64,000 bases of DNA from contig NZ_PDWL01000016.1 of the NCBI RefSeq assembly GCF_010093185.1, positions 38,529 through 102,528 on the forward strand, given 5' to 3'. Origin of the DNA: Pseudoxanthomonas jiangsuensis. GTDB lineage: Bacteria; Pseudomonadota; Gammaproteobacteria; Xanthomonadales; Xanthomonadaceae. Under the pieces are notes generated by a model. That model worked only from the letters and a program-made list of their open reading frames with translations. It searched no databases and was not told the origin of the DNA. Both the position numbers and the translations under genes were made by a program. Shown here in pieces: positions 57,075-64,000 of the stretch. How positions within the stretch are numbered: position 1 is the stretch's first letter; each line of letters begins with the position of its first letter.

Positions 57075-58306
57075 GCGCGCACTCCCACCGGTTCCGGCAC
57101 CGGGAGCCGCAAGCGGGCCACCACCCCGCCGCCCGCGCGCGGCTGCAGCTCCAGCGAGGCCTGCGCGCCGAAGCGCTGCGCCAGCTGCTCGCGCACATTG
57201 GCCAGGCCCATGCCGCTGCCCAGGCCCGGCTGCAGCCCGGCGCCGTCGTCCTCCACCCGGACCTCGAGCGCGTCGCCCTCCCGATGCGCACGGACGTCGA
57301 TCCGGCCGGGGCCCGGCCGCGGTTCGATCCCGTGCTTGACCGCGTTCTCCACCAGGGTGATCAGCAAGGAGGGCGGGAACGCCAGCGCGCGCAGCTCCGG
57401 CGCATCCGGCACCGACCAGGCCAGGCGGTCGCCGGTGCGTACCTGCATCAGCGCCAGGTAGCTGGCGCACAGGTCCAGCTGCTGGCCCAGGGTGGTCTCC
57501 AGGCCGCGGCCATCGCGCAGGCGCGGGATGCTGGCGCGCAGGAAGTCCACCAGCGCGTCCAGGGTAGCCTCGGCCTGGGCCGGGTCCTGGCGCACCAGAG
57601 CGCGCACCGAGGCCAGGGTGTTGAACAGGAAATGCGGTTCCACCTGCGCCTGCAGTACGCCCAGGCGCAGGTCGGCTTCGTGCACCCGGCTTTCCAGCGC
57701 GTGCAGCGCCTGCGCATGGCGGTGCCCGTCCCAGCGCCGGCGCTCGCTGAAGTAGGCGCGCAGGGCCAGGCCACCACCGAACAGGCCATAGACCAGCACC
57801 AGCGCCGCCACGTTGAGCGCCATGCCGAACGCCTTGAGCGCGGCGCCCGGCTCCGGCGGCCTGGGCGGGGTCATGCCCAGCGCCGCCAGGCCCGGGTGGA
57901 CCAGCGCCTCCACGTAGGCCGAGGCCACCCGGTCGATGCCGTAGCTCAGCACCATGCCGGCCAGCACCGCCAGCACCACCGCCTTGCGCTCGCGCGCTTC
58001 CGGCCAGCGCCGGTGGCGCACCAGGGTGGCCAGTGCCGGCCCGAGCATCGCCATCAGGCCGAACGCGGCGAACTGGGTGAGCGCGACCCTCAGGCCGACG
58101 CCCGGATCCTGGAGCGCCAGGCTGATGCCAGTACCGGTGAAGACCACCACCACGGCGATCACGCTGCAGAACAGCAGGCTGCGCCCGGCCAGCCAGCGCG
58201 CGCTGAACACCGGGTACTGGCGATAGCGGCTCCACACCGCGTTGCCGCCAATCAGCACTTCGGCCGGCAAGGCCTGCCGCAGGGAATAGCCGGGACCTGC
58301 ACTCAC
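57071..58306 (-). CDS. LytS-type membrane sensor histidine kinase
   Basis: 411 residues. Four hydrophobic helices in 45-205, then the His_kinase (PF06580) domain with phospho-His in LQAQVEPHFLFNTLASVRALV, LGQQLDLCASYLALMQVRTGDRL, N-box LVENAVKHGIEPRPG and G-box DDGAGLQPGLGSGMGLANVREQL. GTG 58306 is chosen with AAGGAAGG 9 bases upstream; no ATG fits. Kinase and LytTR regulator form one operon. Confidence 0.92.
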   Translation of the reverse strand: MSAGPGYSLRQALPAEVLIGGNAVWSRYRQYPVFSARWLAGRSLLFCSVIAVVVVFTGTGISLALQDPGVGLRVALTQFAAFGLMAMLGPALATLVRHRRWPEARERKAVVLAVLAGMVLSYGIDRVASAYVEALVHPGLAALGMTPPRPPEPGAALKAFGMALNVAALVLVYGLFGGGLALRAYFSERRRWDGHRHAQALHALESRVHEADLRLGVLQAQVEPHFLFNTLASVRALVRQDPAQAEATLDALVDFLRASIPRLRDGRGLETTLGQQLDLCASYLALMQVRTGDRLAWSVPDAPELRALAFPPSLLITLVENAVKHGIEPRPGPGRIDVRAHREGDALEVRVEDDGAGLQPGLGSGMGLANVREQLAQRFGAQASLELQPRAGGGVVARLRLPVPEPVGVRA

Positions 58307-58409
58307 GCGTTCCACCCTTCCTTTCGCATCGATCCTACCGGTGTCGGCATCGCCGGCACGGTCGTGCCGATGATCCGGTCGCCGGGGCCATCCATCAACG
58401 TCGACCGCC

Positions 58410-60059
58410 TCATTCGCGGCGGCCGCGCAGCACCTGGCCGCCCTGGTGCAGTTCCAGCGACTGCACCTCACCGGCGGCATCGCGCAGGAAACGGATCTCG
58501 ATGCCGAACGCGGCCGCCTCGAAGGTATCGGCCGCGGTGGCCTGCAAAGGGAACGCGCCCTGGCCGGTGGCCTGCGCCGTCAGCACGCCGCCCTGTTCGC
58601 GCACCGCCAGCGAGAAGCCGGGCAGCAACGGATAGTCGCCGGCGTAGCCGCGCAGCGCCTCGGCCGTCGGCGCCGGGGGCGCGGCCGCGCCCGGCTCGAT
58701 CCGGGTGGCCGGCACCATCGCGCCCATCTGCATCCAGGTGAAGCCGTAGCGGCCATCGGCCTTGCGCAGCGGATGCAGCACCGCATCCAGTTCCAGCGGA
58801 TAGAAGTCGCCGGCGTCGTCGTGGCCCATCGCGTACTCGCCCTGGCCCTCGGCCTGGACATGGAGCCTGCCTTCGCGCGTGCGCAGGGTCATCTTCATCC
58901 CGCCCTGCAATTGGTACTCGCCGGCCAGCGCCTGCAGCAGGGCCGGATCGGCCGCCACCTCGCGCCGCGGCTTGCCCAGCGGGAAGCTCTCGTCGACCAG
59001 GTGCTGGCCGAGGCTGCCCAGGCTGCCGATCGAGTTCCAGGTGGTGTCGGACAGGATCACCACCCCGCGCCCGCGCTGCGGATCGATCGCCACGAACGCG
59101 GAGAAGCCGCCGGTGCCGCCCTCGTGGACCAGCACCTGGCGTTCGCCGGCCCGCGCCAGCATCCAGTTCATCGCCATCGGCGGCTGTTGCGAGAGCGGTG
59201 CGTGGGTCAGCCGCAACGCCGGCTGCAGCGCCTCGCCCCGCCAGCCCAGCCCGGCCTGCACGTACCTGACCATGTCCTCCAGGGTCGCGCGCACGCCGCC
59301 GACGCCGGCCAGGTCGGTGGCAAAGTGCCAGGCCGGGGTCGGCCTGCGGTTGGGGGTGTGCCCGATGGCGGCGCGCACGCCCTCGGGCGGCGGCGCATCG
59401 ACGTAGGCGCCGTCCATGCCCAGCGGGACGAACAGGCGCTGCCGCAGCAGGCTCTCGAAATCCATGCCGGCGCGGCGCGCGACCGCGTACGACAGCACCA
59501 TCGAGGCGAAGTTGGAGTACTCGAACGCGCTCCCCGGCGCGGCGGCGAGCTTCGCATCGCCCAGCGAAGCCAGCAGGGCGTCCGCATCGAGGTTGGCGTA
59601 GGGATCGTCCATGCCCGTTGCGCCCAGCCGCGAGGGCAGCGCCGGCAGGCCGGAGGTGTGGGTGACCACGTGGCGCAGCAGGATCGGCTGGCCCTGCCAG
59701 TCGGGCACCGGGGTGCCCGGCGGCAGCCAGGAGGCCAGGGTGTCGTCCAGCGAACCCTTGCCCTCCAGGACCAGCTGCGCCAGCAGGGTGGCGACCATGG
59801 TCTTGCTGACCGAGCCGATCTCGAACGCGCTGTCGGGACCGATCCGGCCCGCGTCGGCCGGATCGGCGCACTGGAAGCTGCGCGCCACGTTGTCCTTTTC
59901 CACCACCGCCACCGCCAGGCAGGCGCCGGTGCGGTCGCCGTGTAGGCGCTGGCGCACGACCTCGGCCAAGGCGGCATCGTCCATCGCCGCTGCGGATGCC
60001 GGCGGCGCGACCAGGGAGGCGGACAGGGCGAGGATCAGGGCGACGGGATGGACGTTCAT
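58410..60059 (-). CDS. Periplasmic serine hydrolase, class C beta-lactamase fold
   Basis: 549 residues. Signal peptide (1-24, ALSASLVAPPASA). Catalytic features: SVSK (Ser 83, Lys 86) in FEIGSVSKTMVATLLAQ, Tyr 181 in YSNFASMVLSYAVARRAG, and HEGGTGGF in place of the KTG box. A C-terminal beta-barrel domain (about 400-549) is of the kind seen in DD-peptidase/esterase relatives. This build is shared by AmpC-like enzymes, D-aminopeptidases and carboxylesterases; the HEGG motif and extra domain argue against a resistance beta-lactamase, but the substrate is unknown. Same strand as, and 103 bases before, the LytS/LytTR genes. Confidence 0.85.
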   Translation of the reverse strand: MNVHPVALILALSASLVAPPASAAAMDDAALAEVVRQRLHGDRTGACLAVAVVEKDNVARSFQCADPADAGRIGPDSAFEIGSVSKTMVATLLAQLVLEGKGSLDDTLASWLPPGTPVPDWQGQPILLRHVVTHTSGLPALPSRLGATGMDDPYANLDADALLASLGDAKLAAAPGSAFEYSNFASMVLSYAVARRAGMDFESLLRQRLFVPLGMDGAYVDAPPPEGVRAAIGHTPNRRPTPAWHFATDLAGVGGVRATLEDMVRYVQAGLGWRGEALQPALRLTHAPLSQQPPMAMNWMLARAGERQVLVHEGGTGGFSAFVAIDPQRGRGVVILSDTTWNSIGSLGSLGQHLVDESFPLGKPRREVAADPALLQALAGEYQLQGGMKMTLRTREGRLHVQAEGQGEYAMGHDDAGDFYPLELDAVLHPLRKADGRYGFTWMQMGAMVPATRIEPGAAAPPAPTAEALRGYAGDYPLLPGFSLAVREQGGVLTAQATGQGAFPLQATAADTFEAAAFGIEIRFLRDAAGEVQSLELHQGGQVLRGRRE

Positions 60060-60209
60060 CGGGCACCTAATGTGTCGGGACGCCGCCATGCTGGCCCCTG
60101 CGCACCCGCCCCATCGGCCACTGCGACGGACCGCCCACCGGCGGCGACGGACGCCGGTCGCGGGAGGACGAATGTGGCGTACAAGCCCCACGCCTTGCAC
60201 GTGCTTCCT

Positions 60210-60316
60210 TGTAGGAGCCGGTCTTGCCGGCGACCGCCATGGCGAAGCCGTCTGCATGAAACCGGGTACCAGCGATCCATCCGCCTCCAAGGTCGCCGGC
60301 AAGACCGGCTCCTACA
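60210..60316. repeat. REP pair (BIME-like), 107 bp
   Basis: TGTAGGAGCCGGTCTTGCCG from 60210 and CGGCAAGACCGGCTCCTACA ending at 60316. It is the same length as the 41403 unit, with a homologous spacer (CGTCTGCATGAAACCGG, then CAGCGATCC). It fills most of the gap between hutF (stop 60332) and the serine hydrolase start. Confidence 0.75.
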
Positions 60317-60331
60317 GGGAAAACCGCCCGA

Positions 60332-61681
60332 TCAGTCCGCCAACAGCGTCTGCACCGCCTCGCGGTAGCGCGAAGCGATCGCCTCCGCGTCGCGGTGCCG
60401 GCCCTCGGCGACCACCCTTCGCCCGGCCACGTGAACCTCGCGCACCAGCGGCCGGTTGCCGGCGAACAGCCAGCGATCGACCACGTCCTCCGGGCGCGCA
60501 CCGGCGAAGGCCGGCGCCTGCCGGTCCAGTTCGATCCAGTCCGCGGCCAGGCCCGGCGCCAGCGCGCCCGGCGCCTGACCGGTCGCCTGCGTGGCGCTGG
60601 CCAGCGGGCCGCGCAGCAGGGTCTGGCCGACGCTGCCGCCGGCCGCGCCGACGGCGATGTTGCGGTGCCGGGTGTGCAGGCGCTGGCCGTATTCCAGCCA
60701 ACGCAGTTCCTCCACCGGTGACACCGACACGTGCGAGTCCGAACCGATGCCCCAGGCGCCGCCGGCGTCGAGGTAGTCGCGCAGGGGGAATAGGCCGTCG
60801 CCGAGGTTGGCCTCGGTGGTCGGACAGATCGCCACGGTGGCGCCGCTGCGGGCGATGCCGGCGGTCTCCTCCGCGGTCAGGTGGGTGGCGTGGACCAGGG
60901 TCCAGCGCGCGTCGACCGGGGCGTTGGCCAGCAACCACTCCACCGGCCGCGCGTCGCGCAGGGCCAGGCAGTCCTGCACTTCGCCGATCTGCTCGGCGAT
61001 GTGGATGTGCAAGGGGATCCCGGCCGGCAAGGCCGCCAGTGCCGCGGCCAGCGCCTGCGGCGGCACCGCGCGCAGGCTGTGGAAGGCCACGCCCACGCGC
61101 AAGGTCGCGTCCTCCTGCCCGCGCAGGTCCTGGACCAGGCGCAGGAAGCCGTCCAGATCGTGGCCGAAGCGGCGCTGCCGTTCCGACAGCGGCCGGCCGT
61201 CGAAGCCGCCGGTCATGTACAGCACCGGCAAAAGGGTCAGGCGGATTCCGGTCTCGCGCGCGGCGGCGATCAGCGCCTGCGACATCGCCGCCGGATCGGC
61301 GTAGGGCCGGCCGTCGGAGGCATGGTGCAGGTAGTGGAACTCGCAGACCGTGGTGTAGCCGGCTTCCAGCATTTCCGCGTACAGCTGCGCGGCCACCGCC
61401 TGCAGGCTGTCCGGATCGAAGCGCGCGGCGATCCGGTACATGGTCTCGCGCCAGGTCCAGAACGAATCGCGGACGTCGGTCTGGCGCTCGGCCAGGCCGG
61501 CCATCGCCCGCTGGAACGCGTGCGAGTGCAGGTTCGGGATGCCCGGCAGCAGCCAGCCGCCGGAACCGGTGGGCTCGCCCCGACGCAGGGGGCCGAAGCG
61601 CCCGTCGGCGACCGCCAGCCCGGCATCGGCCTGCCAGCCGTCCGGGGTCCAAAGCAAAGCGGCGTCGTGTATCGCGTCCAT
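60332..61681 (-). CDS. hutF: Formimidoylglutamate deiminase
   Basis: 449 residues. Converts N-formimino-glutamate to N-formylglutamate plus ammonia, feeding HutG. The amidohydrolase metal site shows HSH (52-54) in [21 protein letters not shown], His in [17 protein letters not shown] and [10 protein letters not shown], and Asp in [44 protein letters not shown] is the HutF-specific block. ATG 61681 is preceded at 6 bases by GAGAAT and no ribosome site, so the message may be leaderless. Divergent from hutI. Confidence 0.94.
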   Translation of the reverse strand: MDAIHDAALLWTPDGWQADAGLAVADGRFGPLRRGEPTGSGGWLLPGIPNLHSHAFQRAMAGLAERQTDVRDSFWTWRETMYRIAARFDPDSLQAVAAQLYAEMLEAGYTTVCEFHYLHHASDGRPYADPAAMSQALIAAARETGIRLTLLPVLYMTGGFDGRPLSERQRRFGHDLDGFLRLVQDLRGQEDATLRVGVAFHSLRAVPPQALAAALAALPAGIPLHIHIAEQIGEVQDCLALRDARPVEWLLANAPVDARWTLVHATHLTAEETAGIARSGATVAICPTTEANLGDGLFPLRDYLDAGGAWGIGSDSHVSVSPVEELRWLEYGQRLHTRHRNIAVGAAGGSVGQTLLRGPLASATQATGQAPGALAPGLAADWIELDRQAPAFAGARPEDVVDRWLFAGNRPLVREVHVAGRRVVAEGRHRDAEAIASRYREAVQTLLAD

Positions 61682-61798
61682 GCCAGCATTCTCGCCCGAA
61701 GCGGCGGCGCTGGCGATGCGCCGCGGCGCAGGACCCGGACGCGGTGGACCCGCGCCGGCCTTGCATGCAGGCGCGCGTCCGCCGCATACAATCCGGCG
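61682..61798. promoter_or_regulatory. Divergent hutF/hutI promoter region
   Basis: 117 bases serve both genes. Rightwards, TACAAT (61787-61792) lies 6 bases before the hutI ATG. Leftwards, GAGAAT (61693-61688) lies 6 bases before the hutF ATG. Both imply transcription starting at or within a base or two of the initiation codon. No clear HutC-type palindrome was found. Confidence 0.45.
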
Positions 61799-63049
61799 AT
61801 GGAACCCATACCCGCGCCGCGCTGGGACGGCCTGCTGCTCAACGCCCGCCTGGCCACCCTGCAGGGCGACGCCGGCTATGGCGCGATCGAGGACGGGGCC
61901 CTGGCCTGGCAGGATGGCCAACTGGCCTTCGCCGGCCCGCGCGCGCAGCTGCCCGGCGCCCCCGCGGCGCTGGCCCGCGAACTGTTCGACGCCGGCGGCC
62001 GCTGGGTCACCCCAGGACTGGTCGACTGCCATACCCACCTGGTGTTCGGCGGCGACCGTGCCGGCGAGTTCGAGCAGCGCCTGCAGGGCGCGAGCTACGA
62101 GGACATCGCCCGTACCGGCGGCGGCATCGCCTCCACCGTGCGTGCCACCCGCGGCGCCGATGCCGAGGCCCTGCTGGCGCAGTCTTTGCCGCGCGCCCGC
62201 GCCCTGCTCGGCGACGGCGTGACCACGGTCGAGATCAAGTCCGGCTATGGCCTGGACCTGGACGGCGAACGGCGGATGCTGCAGGTCGCGCGCCGGATCG
62301 GCGCCACCCTGGGCATGGACGTGCGCACCACCTTCCTCGGCGCCCATGCCCTGCCGCCGGAATTCGCCGGCCGCGCGGACGCCTACATCGACGCCGTGTG
62401 CGAATGGCTGCCGCGGCTGCATGCCGAAGGCCTGGTCGACGCGGTCGATGCGTTCTGCGAGCGGATCGGCTTCGATCCGGCGCAGACCCGGCGCGTGTTC
62501 GAAACCGCGCGCGCGCTCGGCCTGCCGGTGAAGCTGCACGCCGACCAGCTCAGCGACGGCGCAGGTGCCGTGCTGGTGGCGGAGTTCGGCGGCCTGTCGG
62601 CCGACCACGTCGAGCACACCTCCGAGGCGGGGGTGCGGGCGATGGCCGCGGCCGGCACGGTGGCGGTGCTGCTGCCCGGCGCGTTCCACGTCCTGCGCGA
62701 GACGCAGCTGCCGCCGCTGGAGGCGTTCCGCGCCCACGGCGTGCCGATGGCGGTGGCCACCGACTGCAACCCCGGGACTTCGCCCCTGCAGTCGCTGCGG
62801 CTGGCGATGGCGCTGGCCTGCACCCATTTCCGGCTCACCCCGGAGGAAGCCCTGCGCGGCGCCACCGTGAACGGCGCGCGCGCGCTGGGCCTGGCCGACC
62901 GCGGCCGCCTGCAGCCGGGGCTGCGCGCGGACTTCGTGCTGTGGGACATCGGCCAGCCGGCCGAGCTGGGCTACTGGCTCGGCGGCGAACTGGCCGCCTC
63001 GGTCTGGATCGGCGGCCGCCAGCTCGGCGGCGCCCACCGTCTGCTGTAG
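61799..63049 (+). CDS. hutI: Imidazolonepropionase
   Basis: 416 residues. Opens the imidazolone ring to give formimino-glutamate, third step of histidine breakdown. Metal ligands: HTH (78-80) in [23 protein letters not shown], His in [10 protein letters not shown] and [10 protein letters not shown], and Asp in [43 protein letters not shown] and [18 protein letters not shown] are HutI signatures. The stop TAG lies in a degenerate REP arm (TGTAGGACCGGC). Confidence 0.95.
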   Translation: MEPIPAPRWDGLLLNARLATLQGDAGYGAIEDGALAWQDGQLAFAGPRAQLPGAPAALARELFDAGGRWVTPGLVDCHTHLVFGGDRAGEFEQRLQGASYEDIARTGGGIASTVRATRGADAEALLAQSLPRARALLGDGVTTVEIKSGYGLDLDGERRMLQVARRIGATLGMDVRTTFLGAHALPPEFAGRADAYIDAVCEWLPRLHAEGLVDAVDAFCERIGFDPAQTRRVFETARALGLPVKLHADQLSDGAGAVLVAEFGGLSADHVEHTSEAGVRAMAAAGTVAVLLPGAFHVLRETQLPPLEAFRAHGVPMAVATDCNPGTSPLQSLRLAMALACTHFRLTPEEALRGATVNGARALGLADRGRLQPGLRADFVLWDIGQPAELGYWLGGELAASVWIGGRQLGGAHRLL

Positions 63050-63095
63050 GACCGGCTACGCCGCGCCAAGCGCGGCGGTACGAGGGCCGCAAACG

Positions 63096-63122
63096 AAAAA
63101 CGCGGCGCCAGGCGCCGCGTTT
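63096..63122 (-). terminator. Rho-independent terminator of the bTHX gene
   Basis: AAACGCGGCGCC and GGCGCCGCGTTT (63098-63109, 63111-63122), essentially a perfect palindrome. On the minus strand it is followed by more T (plus-strand A at 63096-63100). It can also stop messages from hutI. Confidence 0.75.
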
Positions 63123-63148
63123 CCGGTATCGCGAAGGCGAGGCGGGCT

Positions 63149-63331
63149 TCAGCCGGCCTTGGCCACCGTCTTCTTGGCCACGGCCTTCTTGGCCACCGGC
63201 TTGACGACGGTCTTGCGGGCCGCCGGCGCATCGGCGCCCGCGGCGGCACGGGTACCAACGTGGCTGCGCGCGTTGCCGTAGCTGGCGTTGTAGCGCTTGC
63301 CCTTGGCGGTCTTGCGGTCACCCTTGCCCAT
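63149..63331 (-). CDS. 30S ribosomal protein bTHX with lysine/alanine tail
   Basis: 60 residues. MGKGDRKTAKGKRYNASYGNAR matches the Thx peptide (bTHX) that fits in a cavity at the top of the 30S head. Unlike the 26-residue Thermus protein it has a 35-residue tail of AKK/VAK repeats (VVKPVAKKAVAKKTVAKAG), a form seen in xanthomonads and reminiscent of histone H1 tails. AAGGAG precedes ATG 63331. Its own terminator suggests a single-gene, highly expressed transcript. Confidence 0.88.
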   Translation of the reverse strand: MGKGDRKTAKGKRYNASYGNARSHVGTRAAAGADAPAARKTVVKPVAKKAVAKKTVAKAG

Positions 63332-63406
63332 CTTTCAACTCCTTGATTCTCATGAAATAGCGAGCGCGCAGGCGCGCGTCAGGCGGGCAAGCCTAGCACG
63401 CAGGCC

Positions 63407-63823
63407 TCAGTGGGCGCAGCTGGCGTCGTGGACGTGGCCGTGGTTCAGCCGCAGGTTGGTCAGGTGCGCCAGCCCGACCAGGGTGCCGCCGAAGGTCATC
63501 ACCACCGCGTGCGGCACCACCGCCTCGTGCAAGGGCGGGTACAGCAGGCCCAGCCACAGCGCGCCCAGCCCGGGCAGCAGAAGGCCCAGCGCGCGCAGGG
63601 CACGGTGCCGGCGATAGCTCCAGCCCAGGCTCGACAGGCCGAGCAGGGTCACGAAGGCGACCAGCGCCCACTCCACGCTGCCGTCGAACCAGACACTCAG
63701 GCCCAGCGCCGGCAGCGCGGCCAGCAGCAACGGCGTCAGCGCGCAGTGGATCGCGCACAGCAGCGAACCGGTGGCACCGAAACGATCGAGCAGGTGGCGG
63801 TGGTCTTCGGACATGAGGGGCAT
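63407..63823 (-). CDS. MerC-domain membrane protein
   Basis: 138 residues, four helices. The first helix carries SLLCAIHCALTPLLLAALPAL with the Cys pair (23 and 27) of the MerC fold. The second Cys pair of true MerC is replaced by the C-terminal NHGHVHDASCAH, a His/Cys-rich end that could bind a metal. Stand-alone MerC-domain proteins without merA/merR are widespread and not mercury resistance genes; zinc-related roles have been suggested. ATG 63823 is used; ATG 63814 would drop three residues. Confidence 0.83.
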   Translation of the reverse strand: MPLMSEDHRHLLDRFGATGSLLCAIHCALTPLLLAALPALGLSVWFDGSVEWALVAFVTLLGLSSLGWSYRRHRALRALGLLLPGLGALWLGLLYPPLHEAVVPHAVVMTFGGTLVGLAHLTNLRLNHGHVHDASCAH

Positions 63824-63852
63824 GACCTCTGGGGGGTGGCGGTCGACGTGAT

Positions 63853-63872
63853 TGATAGATTATAACATTCGA
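63853..63872 (-). promoter_or_regulatory. MerC-gene promoter with Zur-like half-palindrome
   Basis: The minus strand reads GAATGTTATAATCTATCAAT. It contains a perfect -10 TATAAT (63864-63859), about 30 bases before a TSS-to-ATG distance that fits the 63823 start. The left half AATGTTATAAT matches the usual Zur box (AATGTTATA-N-TATAACATT); the right half is degenerate. No clear -35. Inference from motif knowledge. Confidence 0.4.
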
Positions 63873-63914
63873 ACCTCCACGTCACTCCCGTCCCCGAATG
63901 CACCCGAACGCCGG

Positions 63915-64000
63915 TGTCTTATACACATCTCCGAGCCCACGATACGGGCTCCTCTCTCGTATGCCGGCTTCTTCTGTCAAAAAAAACTAAAACACATTTC
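63915..64000. other. Sequencing-adapter artefact at contig end (not genomic)
   Basis: TCTTATACACATCT (63917-63930) is the Nextera mosaic end, followed by CCGAGCCCACGATAC (63931-63945; i7 adapter CCGAGCCCACGAGAC, one difference). An 8-base index-like GGGCTCCT (63946-63953) comes next, then CTCTCGTATGCCG (63954-63966; adapter ATCTCGTATGCCG), an error-rich TCTTCTG part, and poly-A from 63979. Everything after about 63914 should be trimmed. Confidence 0.95.

Noticed and set aside
58410..60059. Beta-lactamase resistance gene
   Set aside because: SxxK and YxN fit the fold, but the HEGG box, long C-terminal domain and lack of an AmpR partner point to a different serine hydrolase.
63407..63823. Mercury resistance operon
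   Set aside because: Only a MerC-like fold is present; no merR, merT, merP or merA, and the second Cys pair of MerC is missing.
63917..63953. Transposon end or attachment site at the right edge
   Set aside because: The motif is the Tn5-derived Nextera mosaic end joined to the i7 adapter and an index, so it comes from the library, not from a genomic transposon.

Overview
This window is about 70% G+C and is packed with genes on both strands. I read it as the chromosome of a Xanthomonadaceae-type gammaproteobacterium (Lysobacter / Luteimonas / Pseudoxanthomonas-like). The grounds are: the gene run leuS-lptE-holA-nadD-rsfS-rlmH-maf-rng-yhdP-tldD-darP-pmbA, the dnaE/accA neighbourhood, a ribosomal protein bTHX with a lysine/alanine tail, TonB-dependent sugar uptake, and many REP-type intergenic palindromes. 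No rRNA, tRNA, CRISPR array, transposase or prophage was recognised. The left edge cuts an EF-G paralogue. The right edge (about 63915-64000) is not genomic: it reads as Illumina Nextera adapter followed by poly-A, so the assembled contig ends there.

Layout. 1-9.8 kb: EF-G paralogue; then a leftward set formate channel > N-formylglutamate deformylase (hutG) > EamA exporter > sensor kinase; then glutathione reductase, a DadA-type FAD oxidoreductase and a DUF418 membrane protein. 9.9-13.5 kb: dnaE. 13.5-24.3 kb: an accessory block lying between dnaE and accA, which are neighbours in most gammaproteobacteria. It holds a TfoX-domain protein, galM, a TonB-dependent receptor, a secreted GH51 arabinofuranosidase, a ParE/RHH toxin-antitoxin pair, two GH43 enzymes and a GPH-family sugar symporter. 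Together these form a plausible arabinan/arabinoxylan utilisation locus: secreted enzymes cut the polymer, the receptor imports oligomers, the symporter crosses the inner membrane and the cytoplasmic GH43 finishes. 24.5-28.4 kb: accA, a small membrane protein, tilS, xseB, ispA.

28.8-52.3 kb: the conserved housekeeping run, broken by a frameshifted DUF6065-like gene, a SIMPL-domain protein, a TonB protein, a secreted GH43 and a J-domain protein. 52.4-60 kb: secreted amidohydrolase coupled to a SemiSWEET, a three-gene XRE regulator/membrane operon with paired operators, cnoX, a LytS/LytTR two-component pair and a periplasmic serine hydrolase. 60.3-63.8 kb: hutF and hutI (divergent), bTHX and a MerC-domain protein. 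hutF + hutG + hutI imply the five-step histidine route through formylglutamate; the formate freed by HutG has an adjacent formate channel. hutH and hutU are not in the window.

The most unusual content is non-coding. One family of ~100-bp hairpin elements occurs three times (28441-28540, 28614-28715 inverted, 49248-49349). It has two invariant loop strands and perfectly paired arms whose sequences differ between copies, i.e. apparent compensatory change. A second family of two-hairpin elements occurs twice in inverted orientation (41184-41282, 41606-41709). Its second copy has four G.U pairs in the outer stem on one strand only, which favours a folded RNA. These sit beside REP pairs and a composite inverted repeat, and an array of four perfect hairpins follows leuS. 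I do not recognise either structured family.
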